This document shows, piece by piece, positions 37,559-49,168 of a stretch of DNA of 64,000 bases (within the stretch, counting starts at the first letter, position 1; each line of letters begins with the position of its first letter). Made by a program: the position numbers and the translations under genes. Location of the stretch: NCBI GenBank assembly GCA_027943335.1, contig BSBK01002801.1:525001-589000 (forward strand), read 5' to 3'. The DNA comes from Chamaecyparis obtusa. Its lineage: Eukaryota > Streptophyta > Pinopsida > Cupressales > Cupressaceae. The notes below the pieces were generated by a model. That model had not been told where the DNA came from. It did not search any database and was given only the letters and a program-made list of their open reading frames with translations.

Positions 37559-38985
37559 AATTTCTTTTGGGGGTATGTTTCCTGGATGGTTTTCTGGGTC
37601 CCATCCGCTATGTTTCTTCTTGTTTCTTCCTTTTTGATTTGAATCTTGCTCCAGCTGCCTGGGGTGCTTGATTTACTTCCTATGTCAGCTTTAGCCCTGC
37701 TTCTCGTGGCGGTCGAAGACACCGGTGATGGGTCCGTACTATTCTTCTTTTTCTTTACAGAAATCCAAGGACCCACATTGTCATCTTCACAGCTATCAAA
37801 CAAAGCCTCCATTCTGGATATTTGACCTAGAGATGAGGCAGATACCAGATCAAGGATTCTGTTAATCTTCCTTGGAGATACCCACAAGCTTCTACTTAAG
37901 TTTTATTCCTACGAGAAAGAAGGGCCCTGGACCTCCATAGTTCCCCCAATCTCCTGGGTGGCAGGCACAAAGGAGTCCTCTTTGATTTCCTCCACTATGA
38001 GCTCCCCTTCCTTAGGGAGAGTCCTTTGTCCTTTATCCCCCACCCCAACAACATTATCTTGAAAAATAGGGCTATCTTCACCAACTTCCTTTTCTCTGTT
38101 TCCACTATCTGTCTGGGTCTTTAACTGCTCCCTGTTCTCAATGCTTTTCTCTCCTTCCAGGCACTGGTGATCAGGAAGGTTCCCCATTTTGTCCTTGGGT
38201 CTCTCCCCTTGAGGTTTCCCCTCAGGGATATTTCCATTAGAGACTTTCTCCTTCCACACCTTCCTGGATCCTTCAACTTGATTAAGTCCTTTTTGCTGAT
38301 TCTGGGTCTCTTTTCTCTTCCCTTGCTTGATTTGGGCCTTGCGAGCTTTTTCCTTCTCTATGAAGATAGGGCACGTTTTGGCCTTGTATCCCGCCTTTTT
38401 GCAATGAAAACAGGTGAAAGACACATTTTCATAGTCTATCTGCTGCACATGCCTTCCCAACCTAGATTGGAACTCAATCACTTCTGGCATATCCTGGCCT
38501 TCAAACACCTCTACACATATTCTGGCATAAGTGAGTCTTTTCTTAGCTGCTGTGATAGGATCAATAGATAGCAGCTCCCCAAAAGAGCTGGCAATGCCAT
38601 CAAAAACATGTTTGTGCCAGTATTCTAGGGGAAGTTCTAGAAGCCTTATCCAGACTGGGGCCTGGGTCAAGAAATCATTATTTAGATCCAGGTTAGAGTT
38701 CCATTTTTGAAAGATAAGAGTGGATTTCCCCATCGACCAATTACCTGCACAGAGAATCTTAGAGTAGGCCTCAGGGCAGGAAAACTCAAAAGACATAAAG
38801 CCTTTGGCCATAGCCGTAACCTCAACCTAACCTTTTAAATCCCATTTTTTCTTAGCAAAGATTCTGACCAAATCTATATTCGGCCTAGGGCCTATGAACT
38901 TGCCAACAAGCGTAGTAGCCATACTCAGAATATTATGATCAATAAGCTCAGAAGGCAATTCTAAAGAAAAAGTTCCCTTTTCTTT
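37555..38985 (-). pseudogene. LINE ORF1: DUF4283-type RNA-binding protein with zinc knuckle
   Basis: ORF1 proteins coat LINE RNA. The frame runs from the element's 5' end; the first Met is at 38922 but coding similarity continues upstream, so the true start is lost. It contains the DUF4283-like FMSFEFSCPEAYSK and QAPVWIRLLELPLEYWH, then a knuckle reading CFHCKKAGYKAKTC, in which the His ligand is Tyr. A charged, low-complexity C-terminal half follows. In-frame stops occur near 38826, 37909 and 37903 and are explained by CAG or CAA changes. The last codon TGA (37557-37555) overlaps the ORF2 ATG as ATGA. Confidence 0.85.
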
Positions 38986-39002
38986 GTTTGAGATTAATAG
39001 TT
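38986..39002. repeat. Target-site duplication of the LINE, right copy
   Basis: Identical to 29907-29923. It marks the 5' end of the inserted unit. Confidence 0.9.
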
Positions 39003-40099
39003 GTTAAAGGTGTGAGTTAATTATTTGTAAAGTTAGGATTGTAACCTAATTTAGATGTCATGAAGTTCTATCAACATTTATGTATAAACATGTAAAAGTT
39101 TAATTAAGCCTTAGTTTGATGATTGGTTGTGTATAATTTTTTAAGCTTGAAGTGAATTGCATTCTTATGTATGGATATTTCTATTATTATAGGGCATAGT
39201 GAATTGCTCAATAGATTTAATCATGTTAAATAGAGATATAGATGCACTTAGATACATACATACATGTCTAGGATAGTGTAGATGAAAGAGAAATAGAGGA
39301 AATGAGATATATATATATATAGAGAGGTGCAACCGAAGACAACTCCCACTCACCATGTCATGGACTACTACTATACATAAATCATAGGGGCTCATGTTAC
39401 AGAGGTTTCAATTGACATCAGTAAAATAGAGAGAGAAGGAATGACATTTACAACTATGTTTAGAGTGAAATCTCTAGATGGTCTCCATATTCAACCCGCT
39501 CTTACCTTCGTTAGGTACTTCAAAATGCAAAATAATCCATATACAATTATACTGAAAATAGTGGAATCTCGCCTAAATCAACTAGCACTTAAAACAAAAT
39601 GTAAGTATTTTGCACGTAAAGAACAATAAAAATGACATTATCCCATCAAATATTTTAGCGTAAAACAAAAAATATCATGAGAAAACTTTCTATAAAAACA
39701 ATACTGTAACATCATGTAATATATATAACATTAACGATGTAACCCTTGCACCGTTCAAAAAAGCAAGTACTAGTTATACTTTATTAAAAAATTAAATTTC
39801 TTTGAATGAGAACAAATTCTCATTTGTTATTGATTTAAAAAAGATTTTTTAATAACTTGTTAAAGAGAGTTCCTACCCACAATTCTCTTCACAGAATTAA
39901 TAATTAAATTCTAATTCTAATTATAACTATTATTATAATTAAATTAAGATTGTAATTAAAATTAAATAATAATTATAAGAAAGCCAAGTCATAGCCATTA
40001 AGTGGCACTTGTTCTCTCTTACACTAAAAGTTGAAGTAAAAATAAAATTAAAGAAGCCCTAATGGATGAAAGAGTATTTAATCATTAACTGGAGGAGAG
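39003..40099. other. AT-rich upstream flank of the P2 gene
   Basis: No gene is visible. A short TA/GA microsatellite lies at about 39309-39326. Very AT-rich runs at 39780-40000 precede the promoter. AAGCCCTAATGG (40052-40063) contains a partial telo-box. Confidence 0.5.
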
Positions 40100-40109
40100 T
40101 TAGGGTTTT
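40100..40109 (+). promoter_or_regulatory. Telo-box in the P2 promoter or 5' UTR
   Basis: TTAGGGTTTT is the reverse of the AAACCCTAA telo-box common in plant ribosomal-protein and translation-factor promoters. It lies 112-121 bases before the P2 start codon. A related AGCCCTAA lies about 50 bases further upstream. The transcription start is not known, so it may be transcribed. Confidence 0.6.
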
Positions 40110-40220
40110 GTATATGAGCCGTGGTTTTTGGCTTTGGGAAGTCCATTCTGTGAAGAGGAAAACGAAGGAGGAGGCGCTTAAAACTGTGGTGGTGTGTGCA
40201 GGAAAAGAAGGGAACCAAGT

Positions 40221-43200
40221 ATGAAGATTGTGGCTGCTGTATTGCTAGCTGCATTGGGCGGTAACACCTCCCCTTCTGCAGACGACATAAAAAAGATCCT
40301 TGGATCAGGTACCCATTTCCCATCCCTTAACTTTATTTTTCTTAATAAAATCAACAATTTTGAAATGATTGGAGCGTTTTTTAGGTGATTATGGCACGGT
40401 GATAATATCAAGGTGTGGGTTTTTGCAGTTGGGATTGACTGCGACGATGAGAGAGTAGAGCTTCTGTTGGGTCAGCTGAAAGGAAGGGATTTGGCGGAAG
40501 TGATTGCGGCGGGAAGAGAGAAGTTTGCATCTGTTCCATCAGGTGGAGGGGTAGCAGTTGCCGTTGCTGGCGGCGGTGGCGGCGGTGCAGCAGCTGCGGC
40601 TGCTGCCCCCGAAGCCGAAGCCAAGAAAGAAGAGAAAGTCGAAGAGAAAGAAGAGTCCGATGACGTAAGTATCTCTACGCCAAGGGTTTCTTATTTTCAT
40701 TTTCATGTTTGGTATTTTGTAATTACGCGTTAGAGAATCCTTGATTTTTTGCCCCAAAATTTGTTTGATTTCAATCAATACAGGGTATTGGCATGGTCGG
40801 GTTTACTACCAATCTTGGTCATTAAGTCAAAACCTAGCAGTATTAATAGAAACGATGTAAAGGTTAAATAGAAAAACAATCCATCTTTGAAATTCCAATG
40901 GGTGCCTATTCTTCAAATTGATGACTTGACTGGCTTCTGGAACATGTTTTTCAGTGAAAAATGCCTTTTAGATTTTTAGGCGGCAAGAAGTTTTGGGATG
41001 GAACACAGAACACTCCTTTTTCCAGTTTTTGGAGACTCTCACCAATAACAGATATCAAGTAGCTGTAATCCACAGGTGGTTGTGTTGACCGTAGACTACA
41101 CATCCAAGTGCATTACATGCATCACTGTTAAATCCCCAATAATCTCTTGCCGACATACATGACCAGAGGGTTTATTCTACCCGAATTGTCTTACCTCAAG
41201 GCTTATTAAGCTTAATTCGGTCCAATAGAGGGAGGTCTTTTAATAGCCATTAATCTTGAATCTTTCGAATAAATCATAATTACTAATTGCCATAAAGCAA
41301 GGCTCAAGGCCACAATCCCAGGATTTACTTCATGGTAGATTGTGACTGATATTGGGCATACTTTTTAATGATTGTTGTTTATTTTAACACTCCGAGAGAA
41401 GTGATACACATTGCCGCTTTCTGCATTTATGATCTAGACATAGTGAAGGGCAGTTAACCTTGACATGGTGTTATTTTTGAGTGAAAACTCTGTAATTAAT
41501 AGTTAGTTGTAAGAAAATATCAGCCTTAGATCCAGTAATTCATTTTCAAATCGTTGTCTAACATGAATGTCGTCTAGTATGAGCTTGCGATCTATTTGTA
41601 CATGCAAAAAACTGGTCAGTATACTTATTTTTGCTAATTTACAGGTTCATCCAAAAACCTATCCAGATCATGGCCTAATTTGAACCTGGTCTTGGGTTCA
41701 AAAACCTATGTGGGTTTGTGTGGGACAAACCCGGGGATTTTGCACACATTTTCAGGCTACTGTGACGAATCTAGGATTTTCTTGTTTTTTTTCCGCTTTT
41801 GAAATTTTTGACTCATTTTCAGGTCGTAAACTGTGTACAAAATTCCATTTAAAAAAAAAGTCATCTATTTGGGCTTACTACTTCAGACATTGAAGGAGAT
41901 AAAATATTTTATGATCTGAGATATTTGACAAGTTATATTATTGGGGCTGCTGAGTTGCAAAGCCCAATCTGAGCTCAATCAAGAAGGAAAGAAATGAAAA
42001 TCACTTCAATGTGAGCACAAATTGTGGGTGAAAAGAAATCATTTTACCCCTTTTCTCATCTCAGTCAACTCCTGTAGACATAACATCACAACAATTTTTA
42101 ATAATGTTTCCTGGGAATGCAAGTAAAAAGTAAGACAAGGATTTTCATTTCACTGAGAGCCATCAAAAGTGTCTTGTATATTTTTTAACAAAAAATGTTA
42201 ATTATTAAATAGCCTTCATACAAGTAATAGGAGTGTTAAAATATGGATATGTTTTTATGAACTTATCAAGGTGGTTGTCTCTAAACTAAATATAGATATC
42301 TGTATAATACAAGGAGAATTTAGAGGTGAAGTGAATGTGTACACACACACTTTTTATATACACAAACGTTTATTTTTTTAATTTTATGGACAAGCCCAAC
42401 CTTGTTTTTCTAGCGATGAACCCATGAACTGAATTTGAGCGAGTACCATGATTGGTAGCTTAATCTTATCGGTTGCACTTGCCCCTTTTAATACTTTCTG
42501 GTATTCTGGCTCAAGTGTTTAGAACTCTAATGTTGCATGGTATGTTCTATATAGCATACTTACAGTATCGGCCAGAGGGGTTTGAAACTGCAAATCTTAT
42601 GTTAACTTACATTTAGCTTTAGTTCTGATTTTGTCAGTGTAGTGAACTCTTGTTCACAATCCTTAATTGAGCCTTTTTAAGGCTTACATCGTTTATTGTC
42701 AGAAATCGTACATTATTGAACCATGTACTTCAGAAGTTTATGTTACTGTCTTTTTTTAGCTTTTACAGGATGCAACTGAAAATAAGTTTGGAATAACACT
42801 TAAAACTGCAGAATCTCCATGAAGATTACCGCCACATATTTTTAATATTGTCTGCTGCATATCCCTCATTGTAACTAGACTTAATAAACTCTTAATGATT
42901 TTTGTGGAACCTAGAATATTTTAAGAGGGTCGAGTCTACAATAGTAATTTTTTCCAAGGTTTATTTGACAAACCTCTAAAGAATAAAGATTTGTTTTAAT
43001 TAATTGGGATATTTAAAAATGTCCAAATTTCGTAAAAATACATAAAAAAAAAATATTATGTCAAAAGAAAGATTAAAAAAGTTTCTTATTCATTGAATGG
43101 AACCCAAGTTCTAAGTTACTGGTTCAGGTCTGGGGACGGATGCGGGTACATGAGTCAGGTATGTGGGTGTGTGAATTTTTTTTAGGAGTTTGGGTGTGTA

Positions 43201-46200
43201 TGGGTACGTGTGTGTGTGTGTATGTATGTCTGTATTACATATACAAAAAAAAAAGAGAAATTCAGAATAGTTAGTTTGTTTTTAGGTTCAATGTGAATAT
43301 ATATAATCTGTTTAGATTTGATATGAACATGTTCAAGGTGTTTGAGATTTAGAAATTGAATTTCAATGTGAGTGCATTAAAAGTATTTCGGTTTTAAGTT
43401 TATTATGTTAAAGATATTTTGTGTTTAAGGTGATTGTGTTCCAAATATTTTAGGGTTTGGATTTAAGGTTTAATCCAACAACAGTAGGAGTGTTTAGGTT
43501 TCAATGTTTAATGAAACTAAATTCAAAGGTTAGTAGATTGTATATAGGTAACACATAAGGTTTAGGCTTTTTGGTTTACAATTTTTTTGATGCAGGTCGT
43601 CTGCAGAGTTAGGCTCTGTGATGTCAATGATTCCACTGCACAGAATACATATATCTTGCTTTCCTGCCGCCACATAAATTGTTCCTAGCGTTGGGAGAGG
43701 GACAAGATGAAACTCCTTGTGAAGGGAACCGATTAGATTGTCCATCACTGAAAACAAATTCTGTGGCTGCACTTTTTTGCTGCGAACATCTGCCCTCATC
43801 CACCCAGGACGACAATGGGGAAACCTGCTGCACTTGTGGCCCGAAAAGCTTATCCCTCCATGGATAGTGCCCATCATTCCTTGCCGTAGGTCAGGCTCCA
43901 TGCGATCTCCAGGTGGCACCTTCCAGCCTCTTTCCTCTAAACACCCTGCAAGAGCCTTCCTGCTGCCACGAACTACATTCTCCAAACTTGTGGACAGATG
44001 GAAGCCCAAGGCATTGACTGTGTCCACCCTTTCAAGCCGCCGCAGAAACCCTAATGGGAGCTTTCATGGCGGATCATATAAAAACTGTATTATTAACATG
44101 TATAGGTTTATATATATTTGTTTTTTAAAATATATCATGAAAATATAAAACTATTATCTATAAATTGAAATAAATTATTTTTAAATACTAAAGGTAATGA
44201 AGTTAACAACATAATATATTGACTAGAATTTCAGAAACCTCCCAGTCATAAATATGACATTGCTGTTTATCAAACAACTTTAATTAATTCTGTACACAAA
44301 TTTGGACATTTGCTTATTTCCTCATTTGCAACCTTAGGTGTGATCAAGACATTGTCAACCGAAAGATCCTGATTAGGGAGGATCTGTGTTGGACAAATGG
44401 AGAGATTAGAATAAGCAGCCAACTTGAATAAATCCTAATTATCTGACAATACTCTTTATAAACAATAATCTCTACATATTTTTTTGTACAATCAATTTAC
44501 ACAGCATTTATGTGAATCTAGAAGACAACTTTATTTGGGGAACAAGTCCCCAAGCACACCCTGTTTGAAGGAGTCTCAGGGATGGCCGCCCCAACAAGCT
44601 GCGGGTGGGGGTGGTGATCTCCATCCCTGGATCTTGCTGATGTCCCTCTTCCTTGTGGACCATTGGTAAATTTTCATTTCATAAATGTTTGTGAGCTTCT
44701 GAATCCTCCATGCTATTTTGTAACAAGGGTGATTCAAAACATGGGACAGAGGTGGCTGTTTAATAAGTTGTGAAGATCATCTCCTTGGTTCACTGCCTTA
44801 CAACAGTTGTGGGTATTGACCAGTGAATCATGTATGGAGTCGTACACAACTCATATTTGTATCATAAGCAAAAACAGAAGAAAATAAATAAAAAGAATGA
44901 CAATGTCACCATTCTTTAAGTACACAATATTCACATTTGGCTCCTTTGGTCTTAATTTCAGAAATAAAAATATTAAAAAAATGTAACTTAAAACCAGTGT
45001 TAGCTGAATCAGACATTAAATACAATGAACTTGAGTATAACATAACTTGAAATGCTAATTATGAAAAGATGATTCAATATAACATACCAAATACTTGAAC
45101 ATAGCAAAATTGCAACACGAACTAGAATCATTGAACACTCAACATAGTAACATAAACATACATAATGAATCATGTTCTAAACTTCTATCAAAGATTCAAA
45201 ATTCATTGTTCAAATTTGAAATATGATATATCAAAATGATCATGATTACAATGAGCACAGTAGCATGATATGATATAATGAATCATGATCAATCATCAAT
45301 GTCAAAGTCTTCACAACTAGGTCTTAGGTAGTCTTTGTTGGTGGCTGTTTTCATGTCCCTATGTCCGGCAAATGAGGTTTGAGTGATTTTGGCCTGTTGG
45401 GAAGTCATGTCTGTCTGGGACTTGGACGAGAGCTAAGCTAAGTTTGTCATAGAGATGGGGTCGAAACCAAGTGATTTGTGATAAAACGAGTTAAAACCCT
45501 TTGAGAATCCTTTTGCCAGCTTCAGTTCGACCTTAGAAAGCCATGATGGATTGTGGGAGGTAACCCTATCGAAGGCTTGCTGAATCCTGAAATTTGGCTA
45601 AGTCTGAGATTTTTCGAAAACCCCCAAAATCTAGAATCTGCATCTTAACTCCTATGAAGCTGGAACCTATCTCAAACATCCTGAAAGTATTTATACAAAT
45701 ATAACTTAAATAAATCCTCCTGCCCCCTGCACTGAAAGATTGGAAACTGACAAAAATTAAAAAAAAACTTTAAAAAATTGCTTTCTGGGCATCCTGGGTG
45801 CGGTCGAGGGACCCCTGGGCAGCACCCAAGTACTGCACCCCTGCACCCAAGATCCTGAGCACTTGACTGGTACGGGGACGGGTGTGGTTGAGGTGTGGTG
45901 GTCCACGGCCGCTGGTGGGGGTGTTCGGGTGCGTGGAGTAGCCGTCCCGGGGACGTCCCCGCACCCGGTACTCCTGAGTTTTTGCCAGGGTGTGCGTCCC
46001 TGTGTTATACTGCTATTTAGTATTAGTCTTCGACTCTTTAAACTTTTAATGTTCAATGTTCATACTTTTAACTTTCCATTGTTCTAGTATTCAAAGCACT
46101 ATGTTATGAATCTATGGTATTTCTTAGAAATTATTAAATTATATTAAGTTTTTTTTTTGCCTGTCTCCCAAGTACCCGTCTCCTATTTTTGAAAAATAGC

Positions 46201-49168
46201 TGTACCGGAGACCTCCAAGTCTCCACTGTCTCCAGGTAACCTTGTTCTCTTCTAGTTGTGGTGATTATGTGTTGATTCCACCTGCAGCAACAATTTCCAT
46301 TCATTTGATCATCAAAATGTGTTGTAAACCTTAAAAGTTGGTCATTTTCACTTGCATTTTGTTTGACAAGTCAGGAAACAACAAACTAGAGGCATTTTTT
46401 GTCAAATGGATGCATTCTCAGGAGTCACAGCCAAGATAGTCATTGCTACATCAACAGAGAATATCTTTTGTCGTCGCGGTACTACACACATTTAATAACA
46501 TGTTCCTTTTCTTTCAGACAGACATCACATTGGATGCCATTTTTTGACAGTCTTAGCAAACATTTAAGAGTATGACTGATTTTGTAATTAATAAAGGCAC
46601 AAATTCCACTAGTGAGAGATGAACTGGTGGTTAGCTCATTAGTCTTAAATAAGTTTTTTAGAATAGAAAGGGCATGATACTGAGACTATTGATGCTAAAG
46701 GAATGGAGCATTTGTCAAGTCATGAAGTAGGAGTTGCAGCCTTGCTGATTTGTGTAATATTTTAGTTCACATTTGGGTATTACAATGCTCCAGTAAAACC
46801 TGTAAACTAAGATCATTTTTCATATAAATATTTTTATTTTAATGAATAATGCATTTTCAAACGTTATAACTAAGATAGCATATTTAATTTTCATGGATTG
46901 AGACTTCAGTTATATTAAATATATATTATTAATATTTAACACGTTAAAATAACTTATTATACTATACTTTCCAGGATGCAAATGTGTATATATTTATGAG
47001 ATATATATGTTTCTTGTATAAATGTACACAGTCCCAGTCTCTTTTGCTGTACTTGTGTACAATACTCATGCTCCCATATCTGTTTCTGATTCATCAACAT
47101 AGCTTCAAAGAACGTAGTTAATATATAATACATAGTTTAATAGGTAAGTATACTTTTAAAATTATATATAAATTTATGGCATGTTAATTATTGTTAATAC
47201 ACACACACACACACACACACACACCCTGTCTTGCTGAACCTGGGGTAAAAAGACTAGCAAACTGTCAAAACCCAAACCAACAACTTGGTTTTGTAAGATG
47301 TTTGAGTTGTTTCATGGCTTACTAGTCCTTGTGCCTATAGTATAGAGACATCAGAGCAAGTGCCAATTCCTAAAAATTGAATGGGAGCCTGGTCTTTTAG
47401 ATTTTTAATTGGAATATATTTCATTTTCTATTTCCGTGATTACGTAATATTTTATGCCTTCAAATCTTTCTAGATTTTGATCTTTGCCAAAACTTTCACC
47501 TTCTTGAATCTACTGAACTTTTTGAAGTTTGTTACTAGGCTATGAACAGTCATTGCTCACTTGGCTTTGTGAAGCATTGCATTTCTTGAAAGTTATCCAA
47601 ATCAATTCTTAATATTAAAGAGTCATGTTAAGATCATTTCCTTGCTTTAAGATGAGTCCTACTGCGTTATATTATTTTCATGTTCTATTTCCATGATCAA
47701 GTCTAGTTCTGTAATTTATGCCTTTTAATCTTTTTCCAAATTGTTATCTTTAGCTAGACTCTCACCTTTTTGAACCTACCCGACTTTTTGAAGCTTGTTA
47801 CTAGGCTATTAGTGGTCATTGCTCTTTTGGCTACATGAAGCATTGCGTTTCTTGAAAGTTCTTTAGTCCAAATTTCAATCCTAAGAGTGAGGTTTAGAAT
47901 ATTTTCCCACCTTAAGATAAATCCTACTGATTCTCTGGGACCATAAAGTTTTCTTCAGGTAAGATTGCAGATGGTCATAGGTATTCCTAGTAAGCAACAA
48001 ATGGAATTGGATTTGTTGGATCTACTAGATTTGAGCTCATGCTATCAAATGATGGATTGAGGGACGATTGATCTTTTCTTTTTATTATTTTATATCATAT
48101 GTTTTTTTTTGAACAACTTTATACTAGCCATTGGGTAACACATGGTAATTAGAATATTCTTTCTTCATGAGTAGCATTCTATTTCGCAGTTTCCTGATAG
48201 CCATGCCACACTGTTAATTCACAATGGGTGTATCCTAAGCTACTTTTTAAAAGTTTGTTCATTAAATTCTTTTCTCTTCAATTACATTACCTGTTATCAT
48301 TTTGCCGATATTTGTAGTTGAGGAGAACAATTTTGATATCTTTGACATCCTGTAATGAATATTCTTGTTTTCTAATTACCTTAAAACATGGAACATGGCT
48401 GTGGGTAGCCCACTCAGTCATGAATGTTCCAATTTTATAACGTTTTTTGATACATTATGAGAGAGTTGCTATGAAGATGACCATGCAGGCTCAAACTTTT
48501 TTATACATTTGAAAAATCCTATTTTAAGAGTCTGTGGCTATGCTATGTTACATCTTAATTTTTCATGTAGTGTTAACAGCTGCACCCATCTGGGAGCTGA
48601 ATGTGAGGAATTTGTCCACCAAGAAATCTGTCATGTAGAATCATCAGCCTATTGCATTCCCTGAGATAGCTAAGGAATATCGTAATGGATGTGAAACTGA
48701 TCATGCTGTTTCCTCTGTTTCTTGCTAAATATGAAAGAATCTGCAAGTTGCAACCTGGGAAGTTAGTTTTGTCATGCTGTTTTCAATGCTTTCACTAACA
48801 TATAGCAAAATTGAGAGTCATTAGAGGGTTGAGAACCATTACACTTTATGGAGATTGAATGAGGAGGGGTAATTTTACTAGTGGATAGGATATTAGTTAC
48901 CAATTATGTTCCTTTGCTTATTTTTAAATTTGATTCCTTAAATGGTACTCTATTGATGATTTCTGATATCATTATACAAGATATTATGGCATATTTCCCG
49001 ATGAATTTGTATATTCATAAATTTAATAAATGTTTAATGATGTTATTTTAGCCAGGAATTGTTTCCATTTTGTTCACATAGTTTTCTTGTTTTAGTTTAG
49101 AGCTTTTGTATCAAAGCTAATGACTATTAATTTGTTTGCAGGACATGGGCTTCAGTTTATTTGATTAG
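40221..49168 (+). CDS. RPP2: 60S acidic ribosomal protein P2 (three coding exons)
   Basis: P2 forms the flexible ribosomal stalk with P0 and P1 and recruits the elongation GTPases. Exons are 40221-40308, 40429-40664 and 49142-49168, with GT-AG introns, giving 116 residues (plant P2 is usually about 113-115). The start KIVAAVLLAALGGNTSPS and SADDIKKILGS are the P2-type dimerisation helices; VELLLGQLKGRDLAEVIAAG follows at residues 40-60, then a Gly/Ala hinge and an acidic Lys/Glu tail. The C-terminus SDDDMGFSLFD is the conserved factor-binding tail and is complete only when exon 3 is joined. Intron 1 is 120 bases in phase 1; intron 2 is 8,477 bases in phase 0. No frameshift or stop is present. 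P2 is favoured over P1 by the N-terminus. Confidence 0.93.
40309..40428 (+). other. P2 intron 1
   Basis: This 120-base phase-1 intron runs from GTACCC to TTTTGCAG and splits the Val codon after Gly-Ser. Confidence 0.88.
43580..44075 (-). pseudogene. GC-rich coding-like island of unknown origin inside the P2 intron
   Basis: This 0.5 kb block is markedly more GC- and CpG-rich than the intron around it. It supports open frames on both strands: minus 44027-43530 (165 codons) and plus 43738-44148 (136 codons). On the plus strand it contains AAACCCTAA at 44045-44053, a telo-box. I recognise no domain in either frame. It could be a captured exon, a retrocopy fragment or the 5' part of another gene. 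The borders are abrupt, but no target duplication was found. Confidence 0.35.
45775..45970. other. GC-rich CpG-dense block in the P2 intron
   Basis: About 200 bases of strongly GC-rich sequence with Pro/Gly-type codons on both strands include the 14-bp perfect palindrome CGGGGACGTCCCCG (45948-45961). The word CACCCAAGTACTGCACCC inside it resembles CTCCCAAGTACCCGTCTCC at 46166, so the two are probably parts of one decayed repeat. No function can be assigned. Confidence 0.4.
47199..47224. repeat. (AC)13 microsatellite
   Basis: Uninterrupted AC units lie within P2 intron 2. Confidence 0.9.
47420..47929. repeat. Diverged tandem duplication, unit about 257 bp
   Basis: Copy A (47420-47664) and copy B (47677-47929) share, in order, TTCAT-TTCTATTTCC, ACTTTTTGAAG-TTGTTACTAGGCTAT, GAAGCATTGC-TTTCTTGAAAGTT and TAAGAT-A-TCCTACTG. 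Divergence is substantial, so the duplication is old. It is non-coding. Confidence 0.75.
49142..49168 (+). CDS. RPP2: P2 exon 3, terminal coding exon of 27 bases
   Basis: GAC ATG GGC TTC AGT TTA TTT GAT TAG gives DMGFSLFD and stop, the invariant end of eukaryotic P-proteins. It directly follows a pyrimidine-rich AG acceptor and fits the phase-0 donor at 40665. It is far too short for routine gene finders. The 3' UTR presumably follows, but no clear polyadenylation signal stands out. Confidence 0.9.
   Translation, partial: DMGFSLFD

Larger units (their letters stand above)
29924..38985 (-). mobile_element. L1-type LINE with three ORFs
   Basis: A perfect 17-bp duplication GTTTGAGATTAATAGTT flanks the unit (29907-29923 and 38986-39002), showing that all 9,062 bases inserted together. 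On the minus strand the order is ORF1 (nucleic-acid-binding, zinc knuckle), ORF2 (endonuclease, RT, zinc region, RNase H) and ORF3 (globular domain, acidic linker, coiled coil), then about 1.45 kb of 3' sequence. ORF1 is already open at the very 5' end with no leader, so the copy is 5'-truncated. The 3' tail has only a short A run. An RNase H in ORF2 is known for many plant L1 elements; ORF3 is the unusual part. Confidence 0.88.
40665..49141 (+). other. P2 intron 2, 8.5 kb
   Basis: The donor GTAAGT follows GAC at 40664, and the acceptor is TTTGTTTGCAG at 49141. If unspliced, the frame would run only 23 codons further (to 40733) and lose the conserved tail. The intron contains the GC-rich islands at 43580-44075 and 45775-45970, an (AC)13 tract and a 257-bp tandem duplication. 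Otherwise it is AT-rich and shows no intact element. Confidence 0.85.

Noticed and set aside
40539..40778. Minus-strand frame across P2 exon 2
   Set aside because: It is antisense to a conserved, intron-bearing P2 gene with no motif of its own.
43679..43867. Cys-rich plus-strand peptide considered as a small secreted protein
   Set aside because: It has no signal peptide, and the same DNA is equally open on other frames, so strand and frame cannot be decided.
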